NCBI RefSeq assembly: GCF_007860135.1
Contig: NZ_SJPV01000005.1
Location: 349,376-413,375, forward strand
Length of the DNA: 64,000 nucleotides
Source of the DNA: Novipirellula artificiosorum
Lineage (GTDB): Bacteria > Planctomycetota > Planctomycetia > Pirellulales > Pirellulaceae
Direction: 5' to 3'
The notes beneath the pieces were generated by a model that was given only the letters and a program-made list of their open reading frames with translations, had not been told where the DNA came from and searched no databases. The stretch's first letter is position 1. Every line of letters begins with the position of its first letter. Shown here piece by piece: positions 35,225 to 43,994 of the stretch. The translations under genes and the position numbers were made by a program.

Positions 35225-36025
35225 ATGAGTCAACCAAGTCCTCCGCCACTGAAATTGTTGTCGATAGGAGCAAATGACGGCGAATCGGCCGAACCGCTCG
35301 GTGCGCTAGCGGCTTCCCCCCCGTTGGAACCGACCGAAGCCTTCCTTGGCGAGCTCCAACGGGACAGTGATGGGCTTGAAAAGGCGACGCCACAAGAGGT
35401 TTTGCGCTGGACCGTTGATCGGTTCGCTCCTCGATTTACGATGGCGACGGCGTTTGGTCCCGAGGGGATGACGATCATCCATATGTTAGCCGAGATCGCC
35501 CCGGAAACGCCGATTTTCAATCTCGAAACAGGCTACCAGTTTGCAGAGACGTTGGAGCTCCGCGAGACGATCAAGAAGCGTTATGGGATCGAAGTGGAAT
35601 TCAAATACCCTGAGACAACGGTTGCGGAGTACGAGGCGGCCAACGGTGGGCCGGTTTACAAGACCGATCCAAACCGCTGCTGCTTTGATCGTAAGTTGAG
35701 CGTTTTGCACCGAGCGGCCAAGGGATGGCATGCTTGGGCCAGTGCGATTCGTCGCGACCAGAGTCCGGATCGGGCACGGGCACCGATTGTCGGTTGGGAC
35801 AAAAAATTCCAGTTGGTCAAAGTCAGCCCCTTGGCGAATTGGACCAAGAAGGATGTTTGGTCACTGATCACCAGCGAGAACATTCCCTACAACCCGTTGC
35901 ATGATCAAGGGTACCCAAGCGTCGGTTGCCAACCCTGCACGCGTGCGGTGATGGCGGGCGAAGACGAGCGTGCCGGACGTTGGGCAGGTTTCCAAAAGAC
36001 CGAGTGTGGTTTGCACTCGTCCTAA
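35225..36025 (+). CDS. cysH: Adenylyl-sulfate (APS) reductase
   Basis: Assimilatory reduction of APS to sulfite. 266 residues; an upstream in-frame ATG at 35180 would add 15. The PP-loop-type region TMATAFGPEGM, the two cysteine pairs RCCFDRK and CQPCTR (binding a 4Fe-4S cluster, which marks the APS-using type) and the C-terminal catalytic ECGLH are present. It is followed 24 bases later by an Rrf2 regulator gene, an arrangement typical of cysteine-metabolism control. Confidence 0.9.
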   Translation: MSQPSPPPLKLLSIGANDGESAEPLGALAASPPLEPTEAFLGELQRDSDGLEKATPQEVLRWTVDRFAPRFTMATAFGPEGMTIIHMLAEIAPETPIFNLETGYQFAETLELRETIKKRYGIEVEFKYPETTVAEYEAANGGPVYKTDPNRCCFDRKLSVLHRAAKGWHAWASAIRRDQSPDRARAPIVGWDKKFQLVKVSPLANWTKKDVWSLITSENIPYNPLHDQGYPSVGCQPCTRAVMAGEDERAGRWAGFQKTECGLHSS

Positions 36026-36049
36026 GCGTTGACAAAGGGTCCTGGTGGG

Positions 36050-36475
36050 ATGGTCATTTCCGCACGAGTTCATTACGCCTGTCTCGCAATGTTGGAATTG
36101 ACGATGCGCGCCGACGACTCTGCTCCGGTTGCCGTTCGCGAGATTACCGATCGGCATCAGATTCCCGGCCCATTCCTGGCTCAGATCCTGCGGCCGTTGC
36201 GTGTGGCAGGATGGGTACAAAGTGTGCGAGGCAGCCAGGGAGGTTATCGGTTGACGGTCGATCCTGGGCAAATCACCTTGCTCGATATCGCCGAAGCCAT
36301 GGCATGCCAAGCGGCGCACAACCATTTGACAGACAATCCCACAGGCTCTGCGACAGCGTTGCAACAGGTATGGGACGATGCCGATGAAGCCTCGCGAGCG
36401 GTCTTGAGCAGCATGCGGCTAAGCGACCTTGCCCAGCGATGTCGCGAAGGCGAAGCGACGATGTTTTACATTTAA
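36050..36475 (+). CDS. Rrf2-family transcriptional regulator
   Basis: 141 residues. A winged helix of the Rrf2 family: MVISARVHYACLAMLELTM, IPGPFLAQILRPLRVAGWV and VRGSQGGYRLTVDP (wing). The three cysteines that bind Fe-S in IscR are absent, so a CymR-like cysteine regulator is more likely. Placed directly after cysH, it may control sulfur assimilation. Confidence 0.85.
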   Translation: MVISARVHYACLAMLELTMRADDSAPVAVREITDRHQIPGPFLAQILRPLRVAGWVQSVRGSQGGYRLTVDPGQITLLDIAEAMACQAAHNHLTDNPTGSATALQQVWDDADEASRAVLSSMRLSDLAQRCREGEATMFYI

Positions 36476-36508
36476 GGCAAACCCACGTTGGATCAACGCG
36501 AGTTGCGT

Positions 36509-38233
36509 TTAGAGCATCTCGTCTTCTTCGGATTCCGGAGGGTCCTCTCGGAAATAGGTACGCAGACTTTTGGGCAGCGGATTGATGGCCAATTGGTCTT
36601 TTAAGAAACCCTTTTCCTTGGCTTCCCTCAGGACGGCAACGACATCGCCGTAGCCGCCACCCACCGCCGCGATCCCTTGAATGACCGATCGGATATCACT
36701 CGCAACGGTCGCCCGCATATCATCCTTTCCCGCTTGAAAACGGCTGACGCGGAGCATCCCGGGTTGCTTCGGATCGCTTTTGAGCATGACACCATGCGGT
36801 CCCATCAGGAAGGTTGAGATCTGCATCGGCTGTGGAGTGCCGAACACAACGATTTCTGGATGCTCTTTGAGTGAAACCACAATGGCCGGCAACGCATCGG
36901 AGGGAATCTCATAGAGTCGAAATGAATCTCCAAGTGCTTCGGCAGTCAGGTGTTGACGTCCATCGGGGCGACGACGAATGGCACAGAAGGCGCCGTATCG
37001 TGTTTCGAGGCTCGGTTCCTGGAGCAACCTTGACAACCCATCGATGGCCAGATGCTGTTCAATGCCTTGCAGGGCCAACAGAGCGGGGTGGCGGAACGCG
37101 GCAACGTCACGAGCCGCTTCAACCAATGGTTCGATCGCTTCGGTTCGATCCAGATAGGCGAGCGCTTCAGCGGCATAGAATCGTAGTTCAGGATTGCTGG
37201 ATTGCAGCCCTTCGAGCAGCGTGGGAATCGCGCTTTCGCCCAGCCCTTCCAATTGAAGCGCCGCGTCGGATGCGGTAGCCGGTTCCGCCAATCGACTGGC
37301 GAGTTCCAGCAAGCGTTCTTGCGTCGCCGAAGACTCCGGTGCAACGCCGAGCGCGTGAATGACGGCGACCATTCGAGCCTCGTTGCCTCGATAGCGAGGA
37401 TGCGTTTCGATTTCGATGTAGTCATCTTCAATCGCCTTGGCAATTCCACGGCGAGTGGTCCCGTCAAAGAAATAGAACCGTCGATTGATCGCGGCTGCAA
37501 TGGCGGCAGCCATTTTCACATGTTGGTATTCCGGACGCAGGATCAGGCCCAATTTCCGATCCACTTGGATGCGGCCTCCCCCCAAAACCACCCCTTCAAG
37601 ACAATACGCCTCGTCAGCGCTCGGATCATGATCCGCTCGCGTCAACAGCGGCCCGGTTCCGACGACCATCACTTCACTTTGCCGGACACTGCTTTGTAAC
37701 ATTTGTTGATGACGGAGCCGGTTTTCCATCACCCAACCGCCGTGCAGATCTTTGGTTTCGGTTCGTGGGGGCGAAAGGATTCGCAAATCGACGGGATCCC
37801 CTCGTCGTGCACCGGGGGGAACGAAGGAGCGCACTCGGACCAGCGCGGTATCATTTAGTTCCAAAAAATGGTTTGGATCGGGTACGTCATGGCGCCGCAT
37901 TTCTTCAAGCAATTGATCGCGATACACTGACGGAATCGCTGCCCCCCCCGTACCGGACAATCCATTGACCGCAGCAACCCCATCGACCTGGATGGTGTGC
38001 ATCCCTTGAGTGATTGCGGCATCACGAATCAGGTCGGGCGGCGCCGGCACCTTCAACAATTCACGTAGCCGTGCATCCCTTTCACCATCTTCGGAATCGC
38101 CGTTCCATAGCGACGAGCAGCCGCCTAAGCCCATCACGCCGAAAAGCACCAGCAACCCCACGGTCACGGCGCGGAGCTTCAGCAGGTGAGGTGGAACCAG
38201 ATCAAAAACAAGGGGTAGCTGCCTGCCGCGCAT
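36509..38233 (-). CDS. Lipoprotein with FlgI-like and HEAT-repeat domains
   Basis: 574 residues. A lipoprotein signal ends at LGGC. The next about 220 residues follow FlgI (flagellar P-ring) in order: VNGLSGTGG, VRVRSFVPPGARRGDPVDLRI, DLHGGWVMENRL, GRIQVDRKLGLILRP and a helix MAAAIAAAINRRF. HEAT repeats follow (LRFYAAEALAYLDRTEAIEP) and then an unrecognised C-terminal domain. No flagellar gene is nearby. Start ATG 38233. Confidence 0.72.
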   Translation of the reverse strand: MRGRQLPLVFDLVPPHLLKLRAVTVGLLVLFGVMGLGGCSSLWNGDSEDGERDARLRELLKVPAPPDLIRDAAITQGMHTIQVDGVAAVNGLSGTGGAAIPSVYRDQLLEEMRRHDVPDPNHFLELNDTALVRVRSFVPPGARRGDPVDLRILSPPRTETKDLHGGWVMENRLRHQQMLQSSVRQSEVMVVGTGPLLTRADHDPSADEAYCLEGVVLGGGRIQVDRKLGLILRPEYQHVKMAAAIAAAINRRFYFFDGTTRRGIAKAIEDDYIEIETHPRYRGNEARMVAVIHALGVAPESSATQERLLELASRLAEPATASDAALQLEGLGESAIPTLLEGLQSSNPELRFYAAEALAYLDRTEAIEPLVEAARDVAAFRHPALLALQGIEQHLAIDGLSRLLQEPSLETRYGAFCAIRRRPDGRQHLTAEALGDSFRLYEIPSDALPAIVVSLKEHPEIVVFGTPQPMQISTFLMGPHGVMLKSDPKQPGMLRVSRFQAGKDDMRATVASDIRSVIQGIAAVGGGYGDVVAVLREAKEKGFLKDQLAINPLPKSLRTYFREDPPESEEDEML

Positions 38234-38697
38234 CAGATAACTCGGTCGTGAAGGGGGGAAATGAACGCAGTGGGATCGTTGATAGCGGAAGAGATGTAGG
38301 CGGAGCAAGAGGAGTCGACCGGTTCGGCTTCGCAATCGACCCAGCCTCGATGCGGTCACGACGACCGCTTCCTAACAAAAAGAGTTTGCTAGCAAACCTG
38401 TTCGATGGACCTGTTCCAGTGTACCCGGGGGTGCGCCGCTTCGCAGCGACCCCCGTCTACCTTCTGAGATCCTTTGCAGGATCAAAACAAGCGCGCAGGT
38501 GTCACTTAGATACACAAGGTAGATACACAAGGGTCGTGTGCGACGGTGAGATGAGTCGTCGGCTCACAAACCGGACGGAACTTAAGGTTTCTGACACTCG
38601 TGCTAGGTCCGAAAATGACGCAGCCGTCGTATCGGTCACCGCTGTCGTTTGTCGGTTGTCGGTCAGGGGGGGGAGGGGGGGATCTTTGCGGATGCTG
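38234..38697. other. Repeat-rich intergenic region
   Basis: No gene seen. It contains a 14-base palindrome GTTTGCTAGCAAAC (38384-38397), a copy of the GC-rich palindromic repeat (38424-38456), a hairpin GATCCT-TTGC-AGGATC (38467-38482), a tandem duplicate of TAGATACACAAGG (38507-38532) and a G-run G8-A-G7 (38666-38681). Confidence 0.7.
38424..38456. repeat. GC-rich palindromic repeat, copy A
   Basis: Core GGGTGCGCCGCTTCGC followed by AGCGACCC, with outer CGGGGGT/ACCCCCG arms. It shares this core with the copies at 51941 and 52111. Confidence 0.7.
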
Positions 38698-39093
38698 TTA
38701 GGTTGCTTCCGAATGCCCGGTTCCGGTCCCTCCAAGCTTCTCATTTTGCTGGTGTCGCGTTGCGTCGCGGACCGTTTTCTTGAGGAGATTTTGCTGCATC
38801 GCTGCGGTCAAATCGATGCCGGATTGGTTGGCTAAGCAGATGACGACAAACAGAACATCCGCCAACTCATCACTCAAATCACCAACCTTCTCGCCCGGTT
38901 TGCAGGATTGTTCACCACAGGTTCGTGACAGGATTCTCGCCACTTCGCCGACCTCTTCAACCAGCTGGGCCAAATTGGTCATCTCGTCAAAATATCGGAC
39001 GCCGACCGTTTGTATCCACTGGTCGACGTACTTTTGTGCTTGCCCAATGGTAAGGTCGGATGTCAGTAGTCGATTTGATGGCAATTCCGTCAT
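38698..39093 (-). CDS. MazG-type nucleotide pyrophosphohydrolase
   Basis: 131 residues of the all-alpha NTP pyrophosphatase (MazG) superfamily, likely hydrolysing an (d)NTP to the monophosphate. The metal motif is present: LAQLVEEVGEVARIL (ExxE) and, after a loop, DLSDELADVLFVV (ExxD). The opening helix TIGQAQKYVDQWI fits. Its ATG overlaps the stop of the small upstream gene (ATGA). Confidence 0.88.
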   Translation of the reverse strand: MTELPSNRLLTSDLTIGQAQKYVDQWIQTVGVRYFDEMTNLAQLVEEVGEVARILSRTCGEQSCKPGEKVGDLSDELADVLFVVICLANQSGIDLTAAMQQNLLKKTVRDATRHQQNEKLGGTGTGHSEAT

Positions 39094-39317
39094 TCTTCGG
39101 CATTCCGCAAAAAGGCGAGGAAAATCGTCACAAGCGATACCCCTTTTTTCGCAAACCGCATCACTTTCGTGCTTCCGGCGATGCGGCTGAAGTATGCTTG
39201 GATGTTGCTAGTAGAGTCTAGTTGGTCGCTACAACTCCATCGACGGGTGGCGGGAAATGGCTGTTTTAGCAGCCGAACGAAAAAAGGCGCCTTTTGATTT
39301 TCATCGTTTCGGGACAT
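39090..39317 (-). CDS. Small basic protein coupled to the MazG gene
   Basis: 75 residues, not recognised. Starts at ATG 39317 with a GAGG site 8 bases upstream and ends by sharing ATGA with the MazG start. Basic, with a hydrophobic C-terminal stretch (KKGVSLVTIFLAFLRN). The overlap and ribosome site support it as real. Function unknown. Confidence 0.5.
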   Translation of the reverse strand: MSRNDENQKAPFFVRLLKQPFPATRRWSCSDQLDSTSNIQAYFSRIAGSTKVMRFAKKGVSLVTIFLAFLRNAEE

Positions 39318-39385
39318 GATGTTGCCTCGATCGATTTGCGGAGCATCCCCGCTTCCCTTCCTATGATCCCTATGTTGAGCAAGCG

Positions 39386-39892
39386 TTGAATCCAATCACT
39401 GCATCCGAGCCGGTTTATCTTGAAGACATGAAGGTTGGTGATTCTTGGCGGAGTCCATCGAGAGAGATCACGGCGGACGATGTTGCTGACTTTGCTCTTT
39501 TGACCGGAGACAATGATCCGCTGCACAGCAGTGATGCAGCACGATCGCCGTTCGGCGAACCGGTTGCCCACGGTTTGTTGGGGCTCAGCGTCCTCGCAGG
39601 GCTGAGTAGCGAGTATCCCAATGCGGCGACGTTGGCACTTGTAGGAATTTCGGACTGGCAATTCGAAGCGCCCATCTTTTTTGGTGACCGCGTTCAAGTG
39701 TGTACCACCGTAGAACAGATCCAATCACATGGCCGTCGATCAGGCCGAGTAACCTGGATCCGCCAACTGCTGAACCAACATGGAAAGGTCGTCCAGCGAG
39801 GTCGCTTTGTGACATTGGTCGCAACACGAGCCCGGGCTCGGCATCTCGTTCAACGCGAACCCTCGTCGCGAAAGTCGTTACCGGCGCGATAG
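39386..39892 (+). CDS. MaoC-like (R)-hydratase
   Basis: 168 residues with a hotdog fold of the MaoC/(R)-specific enoyl-CoA hydratase type. The active-site segment GDNDPLH (41-47) with D42 and H47 is followed by FGEPVAHGLLGLSVLAGL, the usual hydratase motif. The start is TTG 39386. No fatty-acid genes are adjacent, so the acyl substrate is unknown. Confidence 0.85.
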   Translation: MNPITASEPVYLEDMKVGDSWRSPSREITADDVADFALLTGDNDPLHSSDAARSPFGEPVAHGLLGLSVLAGLSSEYPNAATLALVGISDWQFEAPIFFGDRVQVCTTVEQIQSHGRRSGRVTWIRQLLNQHGKVVQRGRFVTLVATRARARHLVQREPSSRKSLPAR

Positions 39893-39938
39893 CAATGCGC
39901 GACGAGTTGATCGGCCGAGGAACCTAGCAACGACGAGA

Positions 39939-39970
39939 AGCTCGAGGCGTTTTTCAACGCAACTCGAGCT
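39939..39970 (+). terminator. Hairpin after the MaoC gene
   Basis: AGCTCGAG / CTCGAGCT outer arms with an inner GCGTT-N4-AACGC hairpin, 47 bases after the stop. The T tail is short (TTCG), so termination is uncertain. The rest of the gap up to 40090 shows only repeat fragments. Confidence 0.45.
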
Positions 39971-40090
39971 TTCGTGTGCAAAGGTTGTGAGTTCCCGACG
40001 CGTGTGCGGGACAACCCTCGCATGCCTCCGCCCTACGGATGGTCGATTGATGGGTTCGTTGGAAGGACGGGCTTAGGACCAATCAGCAGG

Positions 40091-42463
40091 CTAAGGCATT
40101 GGCACCGGACGGCGGGCAACCGGTTTTGGGACATACCCGGTGTCAACCACTTCGGCCTCGTAGCTGATCGGTGACAGGGCACTGCCAATGGGTGCATCAA
40201 GGGGTTGCAGGGCGTCCGTCGCTTCGGGACCGTCGGGCAATTGACGGATCGAGGGTCCCGGATCAAACATCTCTTGAGGCGATCCCATTTCCCCGAGTTC
40301 CAATGTCTCGGGAATCTCGATCGGATCGCGATAGAGTTCGGGGTCCATATTCAGCGAGCCATTCGGATCGTTCAGAAAGATCTCGCCTTCGATGTTCGGT
40401 GCCAGCGTTTGCCCCATGCTCGAGACACTGCCATTCATCATCCCGGCGGCGGTGTTGGCATCACGCACGGGCCCGGTTCGCACAACCCCCGGTCGAGTCA
40501 CCCCATACTTAACTTGCTTACCTGCATTGCGTTCACGTGCTCGTTCCAGCGCGTCCCAATAGGCCTTCTTGTTCCACGGCCCTTCACGAAGGGTGATGTT
40601 GCTGTTCGCGAGCAGCGTGCCTTTGAGGTAGTCGACGTAGTTCATGGACTTGTTGTATTCCGACAGAGCGCGGTAGTAGTCGATCATTGCTTCGGCACGA
40701 CGTTGCTGGCTTTGCAGCACGACGTTCACGGGGCTGCGACCTTGTTTCAGTTCGGCCAAGCGTGCATTGACTTCCATTTCGGTTGCCTGCCAACGTTGTG
40801 CGTTGGTTTGTACCAATTGATAGTGCGTTGACACTTTTGCAAAACCATCACTCAACTGACTCACCCACAAACGTTCTTGGTCTTGTAGGAATGCTTTGTC
40901 ACGAGCCAAACGAAGTTGAGCTCCGCGGATGCGAGTCAATTCGCGGCGGGCCCCAAACGCCGGTGGCGTGATCTCCAAACGAATCGCACCTTCTTGGTAG
41001 TTGCCGCCGGTCAATTCCGCGAGTGCACTGCTGCCGGGATTCGGAAACTGCACATCTCTTCGCTGGGGTGGACCCAGCGTGTCGCCGACGCCGACCCAGC
41101 GGTACAACAGTGACAAATTCACTTCTGGCAGAATTTGATTCTTGGCGGCCATCAACTCCAACTCGAGTTGTTTCAGCCGTGTCTTGTTCTTGCGTAGTTC
41201 AGGGCTGAGGTACAACGCCTGTGCAACCGCTTCATTCCAGTCGTATTCGACTCGAGCGAGCGAAGGTTCTTGGATCGGGCGAATCAGGCGACCATCGGTG
41301 GGAGACAATCCCATCACCTCACGAAGCAGTCGTTCGTTACCGTAGACCCCAAAACGGTCAACGGTTCCCGGCAAATTGGAGCCGGCAATCGAGGATTCAA
41401 GAATGCCGCGGAACTGGTAATACTGAGCCACCGCCTGCGACAACTCTTGGATCGTGCCGGTGCCGTTTTCCAAATTCGCTCGTGCGAAATTTGCTGTTGC
41501 CACGGCGCTGTTGCGGCCAATGATCGCAGTTGAAACATTGCGATAGGAAACATAAAGGTCCCAGTACTTGTTCTCAACATCGCGAACCAAGTTACGAACT
41601 TGAGCTTCATAGTCGGCGATCGAAATGTCTTCGTTCAAGCTCGCCAGCACGACCGGGATACGATTGATCAAGGTGCCACGATTTCGCATCAGCGGATGCT
41701 GCACCTGAGCTTCAACGATCGCGGTCCAATCGCTTGGAACCGAGCGAGAGATCGGACTGATCTCAGCATTGTTCATTGAGTAAATGACTTGCTGACGCAA
41801 CGTCGCGACCCCACCGGTCGCATAACGCTTGCTGAGTGCCGATTGCTGTGTCGCATCGGTTGATTGAAAGAATTGTGGATTGACAGTGTTGGCAGCGCCA
41901 ACGTTTCGAGGACGATCGGTCGTACCGTAGCTGAAAAAGCCGCTCGCTTGAGCATCGAATTCAGCCAGTGCATCTTCGACGCCACCGATTTGATTCGCTC
42001 GCAGCACGCCACGTGGTAAGACGCGGTTGCCACTACCATCGACGGTCAACGGTACCGATTGAGTGGTCGATTGTTGAACCGCGACATCATAGATGCTGCC
42101 GAATTGGTCGGCGTTACCGCTGGTGAACTGCGACGCGATGTTTTGACGAAATTCGGCATTGCCACCGGTGGTTGGCAAGATCTTGGCATTTTGCAGCGCA
42201 ATATTAACCGCTTCTTCGACCGTCAGGTCCCAGAATTGGTAGTCGTGATTGCCGATCGTCAGCGGCGAGAGTGCCTCGGTCGTCTCAGGCAGACTCTGCA
42301 CATCGACGTCGGGATACTCGATCGCCGTGGCATGATTTAGATAGTACTGAAGGTCGGGTGACTCATTCAGAAAGAAGGGCTGTGTCGGTGCGCACCCGGT
42401 CGCAAAAAGGATCGCAATCCCTAGCTGGAGATACGCAGCGAGTTGAAACAACGAGCGGTTCAT
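40091..42463 (-). CDS. TolC-family outer-membrane efflux lipoprotein
   Basis: 790 residues, much longer than TolC (about 490). A lipobox FATGC lies at residues 20-24. TolC-type helical barrel repeats follow (DLTVEEAVNIALQNAK; VRDVENKYWDLYVSYRN; YDWNEAVAQALYLSPELRKNKTRLKQLELELMAAKNQILPEVN shared pattern). A C-terminal extension rich in Pro/Glu/Met follows (about 640-790). No membrane-fusion or pump gene is next to it. The product probably exports small molecules or proteins with partners elsewhere. Confidence 0.85.
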   Translation of the reverse strand: MNRSLFQLAAYLQLGIAILFATGCAPTQPFFLNESPDLQYYLNHATAIEYPDVDVQSLPETTEALSPLTIGNHDYQFWDLTVEEAVNIALQNAKILPTTGGNAEFRQNIASQFTSGNADQFGSIYDVAVQQSTTQSVPLTVDGSGNRVLPRGVLRANQIGGVEDALAEFDAQASGFFSYGTTDRPRNVGAANTVNPQFFQSTDATQQSALSKRYATGGVATLRQQVIYSMNNAEISPISRSVPSDWTAIVEAQVQHPLMRNRGTLINRIPVVLASLNEDISIADYEAQVRNLVRDVENKYWDLYVSYRNVSTAIIGRNSAVATANFARANLENGTGTIQELSQAVAQYYQFRGILESSIAGSNLPGTVDRFGVYGNERLLREVMGLSPTDGRLIRPIQEPSLARVEYDWNEAVAQALYLSPELRKNKTRLKQLELELMAAKNQILPEVNLSLLYRWVGVGDTLGPPQRRDVQFPNPGSSALAELTGGNYQEGAIRLEITPPAFGARRELTRIRGAQLRLARDKAFLQDQERLWVSQLSDGFAKVSTHYQLVQTNAQRWQATEMEVNARLAELKQGRSPVNVVLQSQQRRAEAMIDYYRALSEYNKSMNYVDYLKGTLLANSNITLREGPWNKKAYWDALERARERNAGKQVKYGVTRPGVVRTGPVRDANTAAGMMNGSVSSMGQTLAPNIEGEIFLNDPNGSLNMDPELYRDPIEIPETLELGEMGSPQEMFDPGPSIRQLPDGPEATDALQPLDAPIGSALSPISYEAEVVDTGYVPKPVARRPVPMP

Positions 42464-42875
42464 GCTCTAGGCTTCCCGAGTGCGGTGCCGTCGTGAAACA
42501 CGCCAAAAACCATGTTGCCGTTGCAACGAGCGCATTCCCGTACGGGCCGAGTGTGGAAGCCCCCCTCCGTGCCTTCGTTGTCGTCATCACCTTGTAGTGA
42601 TCAAAGAAGACCTCGTCCAAGGGAAGTTATCGGTGATGGACTGGGCAAACTTTGACGGTTCTCGGAATTTTCATGAAGGTCGTCTCCCGCAGAGAAAATT
42701 CGAGAATCTCGCCTCACCTGTGACCAGACTTGTCACACGCTCATCGGATACTAGCAATGTGGGTGAAACGACTGGGTCCATGCAGGCATCGAAAGATTTG
42801 CATGCTTGTGACGGTAGCTTGACACCATTACGATAATCATGTTCACGGGAAATTTCTTATCAAAGGAACGAGGGA
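42464..42875. other. Intergenic region between the TolC-like gene and recA
   Basis: About 410 bases between divergent genes with no coding signal. It contains a perfect inverted repeat at 42719-42737 (separate entry). No E. coli-type LexA box was seen. Confidence 0.6.
42719..42737. promoter_or_regulatory. Inverted repeat TGTGAC-N7-GTCACA upstream of recA
   Basis: A perfect 6-base inverted repeat with a 7-base spacer, 139 bases before the recA start and 256 bases before the divergent TolC-like gene. An operator for either gene is possible. The half-site spacing is not that of CRP. Confidence 0.45.
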
Positions 42876-43994
42876 ATGGCAAAGAAGGCAACGAAAACCA
42901 AGAGCGAGAAGGTTGACCCAGCTCTGAAGGCAATGTTAGCACTTGAGCCGGGGCTCAAGACCACGCTTCAGCAGATCGAAAAGGCATTTGGTGAAGGCGC
43001 CATCATGCCACTCGGAGGCAACCAGTCCTTCAAGATTGATGGCATTCCAACCGGAAGTCTCGGGTTGGATATGGCACTCGGCGGTTTCGGGATTCCTCGG
43101 GGCCGGATTATCGAAATTTACGGTCCGGAATCGAGTGGTAAGACCACGCTTGCACTGCACATCGGTGCCGAAGCGCAAAAGCTAGGTGGGATTGCCGCGA
43201 TCATTGATGCCGAACACGCCTTTGACCCAAGCTGGGCCAAGAAACTCGGCGTGGAACTCGACACCCTGCTGGTTAGCCAACCGAGCAGTGGTGAGGAAGC
43301 GATGCAGATCTGTGAAATGCTCGTCAAAAGCAACGCGGTTGACGTGATCATCATCGACTCGGTCGCGGCACTCGTCCCTAAGAAGGAACTCGAAGGAGAA
43401 ATTGGCGACAGCCATGTCGGGCTGCAAGCTCGCTTGATGAGCCAATCGATGCGTAAATTGACCGGTGCCATTGCCAAGAGCAAATGTGCGGTGATCTTCA
43501 TCAACCAAATTCGCGAAAAGATCGGCGGCATTTCGTTCGGCAGCCCCGAAACGACCCCCGGGGGTCGAGCATTGAAATTCTACAGCTCTTGCCGAATTGA
43601 CGTCCGCCGAATTGGTTCGTTGAAAGATGGTGAAGAGCAAGTCGGTCAACGCGTCAAGGCGAAGATCGTCAAGAACAAAGTGGCGCCGCCATTCCGCATC
43701 GCCGAATTCGACATGATGCACAACAATGGCATCAGCTTCGAAGGTGATCTGCTCGATCTCGGGGTGACCCACGATATCGTTTCGCGAAGCGGGTCGTGGT
43801 TCAAGTACGGTGAAACCTATCTGGGGCAAGGCAAAGAGAAGGCGCGAAACTTCTTGATTGAAAACACCGATGTCGCCGACGAGATCCAGCAAAAGATCAT
43901 GGTCGCCGGCGGCTACGGTGGTCCCGTCGAAGAAGGCGAAGCGGTGGACGCCAGTGAAGTGGAAGCCGAAGTCGCCGATGCGACCAACAGCTAA
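42876..43994 (+). CDS. recA: Recombinase RecA
   Basis: Central homologous-recombination and SOS protein. 372 residues. Walker A GPESSGKTT (83-91), Walker B VIIIDSVAAL, the L1/L2 DNA loops and FINQIREKIGG are all present; a short acidic tail ends the protein. Its stop overlaps that of the convergent glnS by four bases. Confidence 0.97.
   Translation: MAKKATKTKSEKVDPALKAMLALEPGLKTTLQQIEKAFGEGAIMPLGGNQSFKIDGIPTGSLGLDMALGGFGIPRGRIIEIYGPESSGKTTLALHIGAEAQKLGGIAAIIDAEHAFDPSWAKKLGVELDTLLVSQPSSGEEAMQICEMLVKSNAVDVIIIDSVAALVPKKELEGEIGDSHVGLQARLMSQSMRKLTGAIAKSKCAVIFINQIREKIGGISFGSPETTPGGRALKFYSSCRIDVRRIGSLKDGEEQVGQRVKAKIVKNKVAPPFRIAEFDMMHNNGISFEGDLLDLGVTHDIVSRSGSWFKYGETYLGQGKEKARNFLIENTDVADEIQQKIMVAGGYGGPVEEGEAVDASEVEAEVADATNS

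Noticed and set aside
42719..42737. CRP-type binding site
   Set aside because: CRP sites have TGTGA-N6-TCACA; here the spacing between these half-sites is 9.
43182..43892. 236-codon minus-strand frame
   Set aside because: Antisense to recA.
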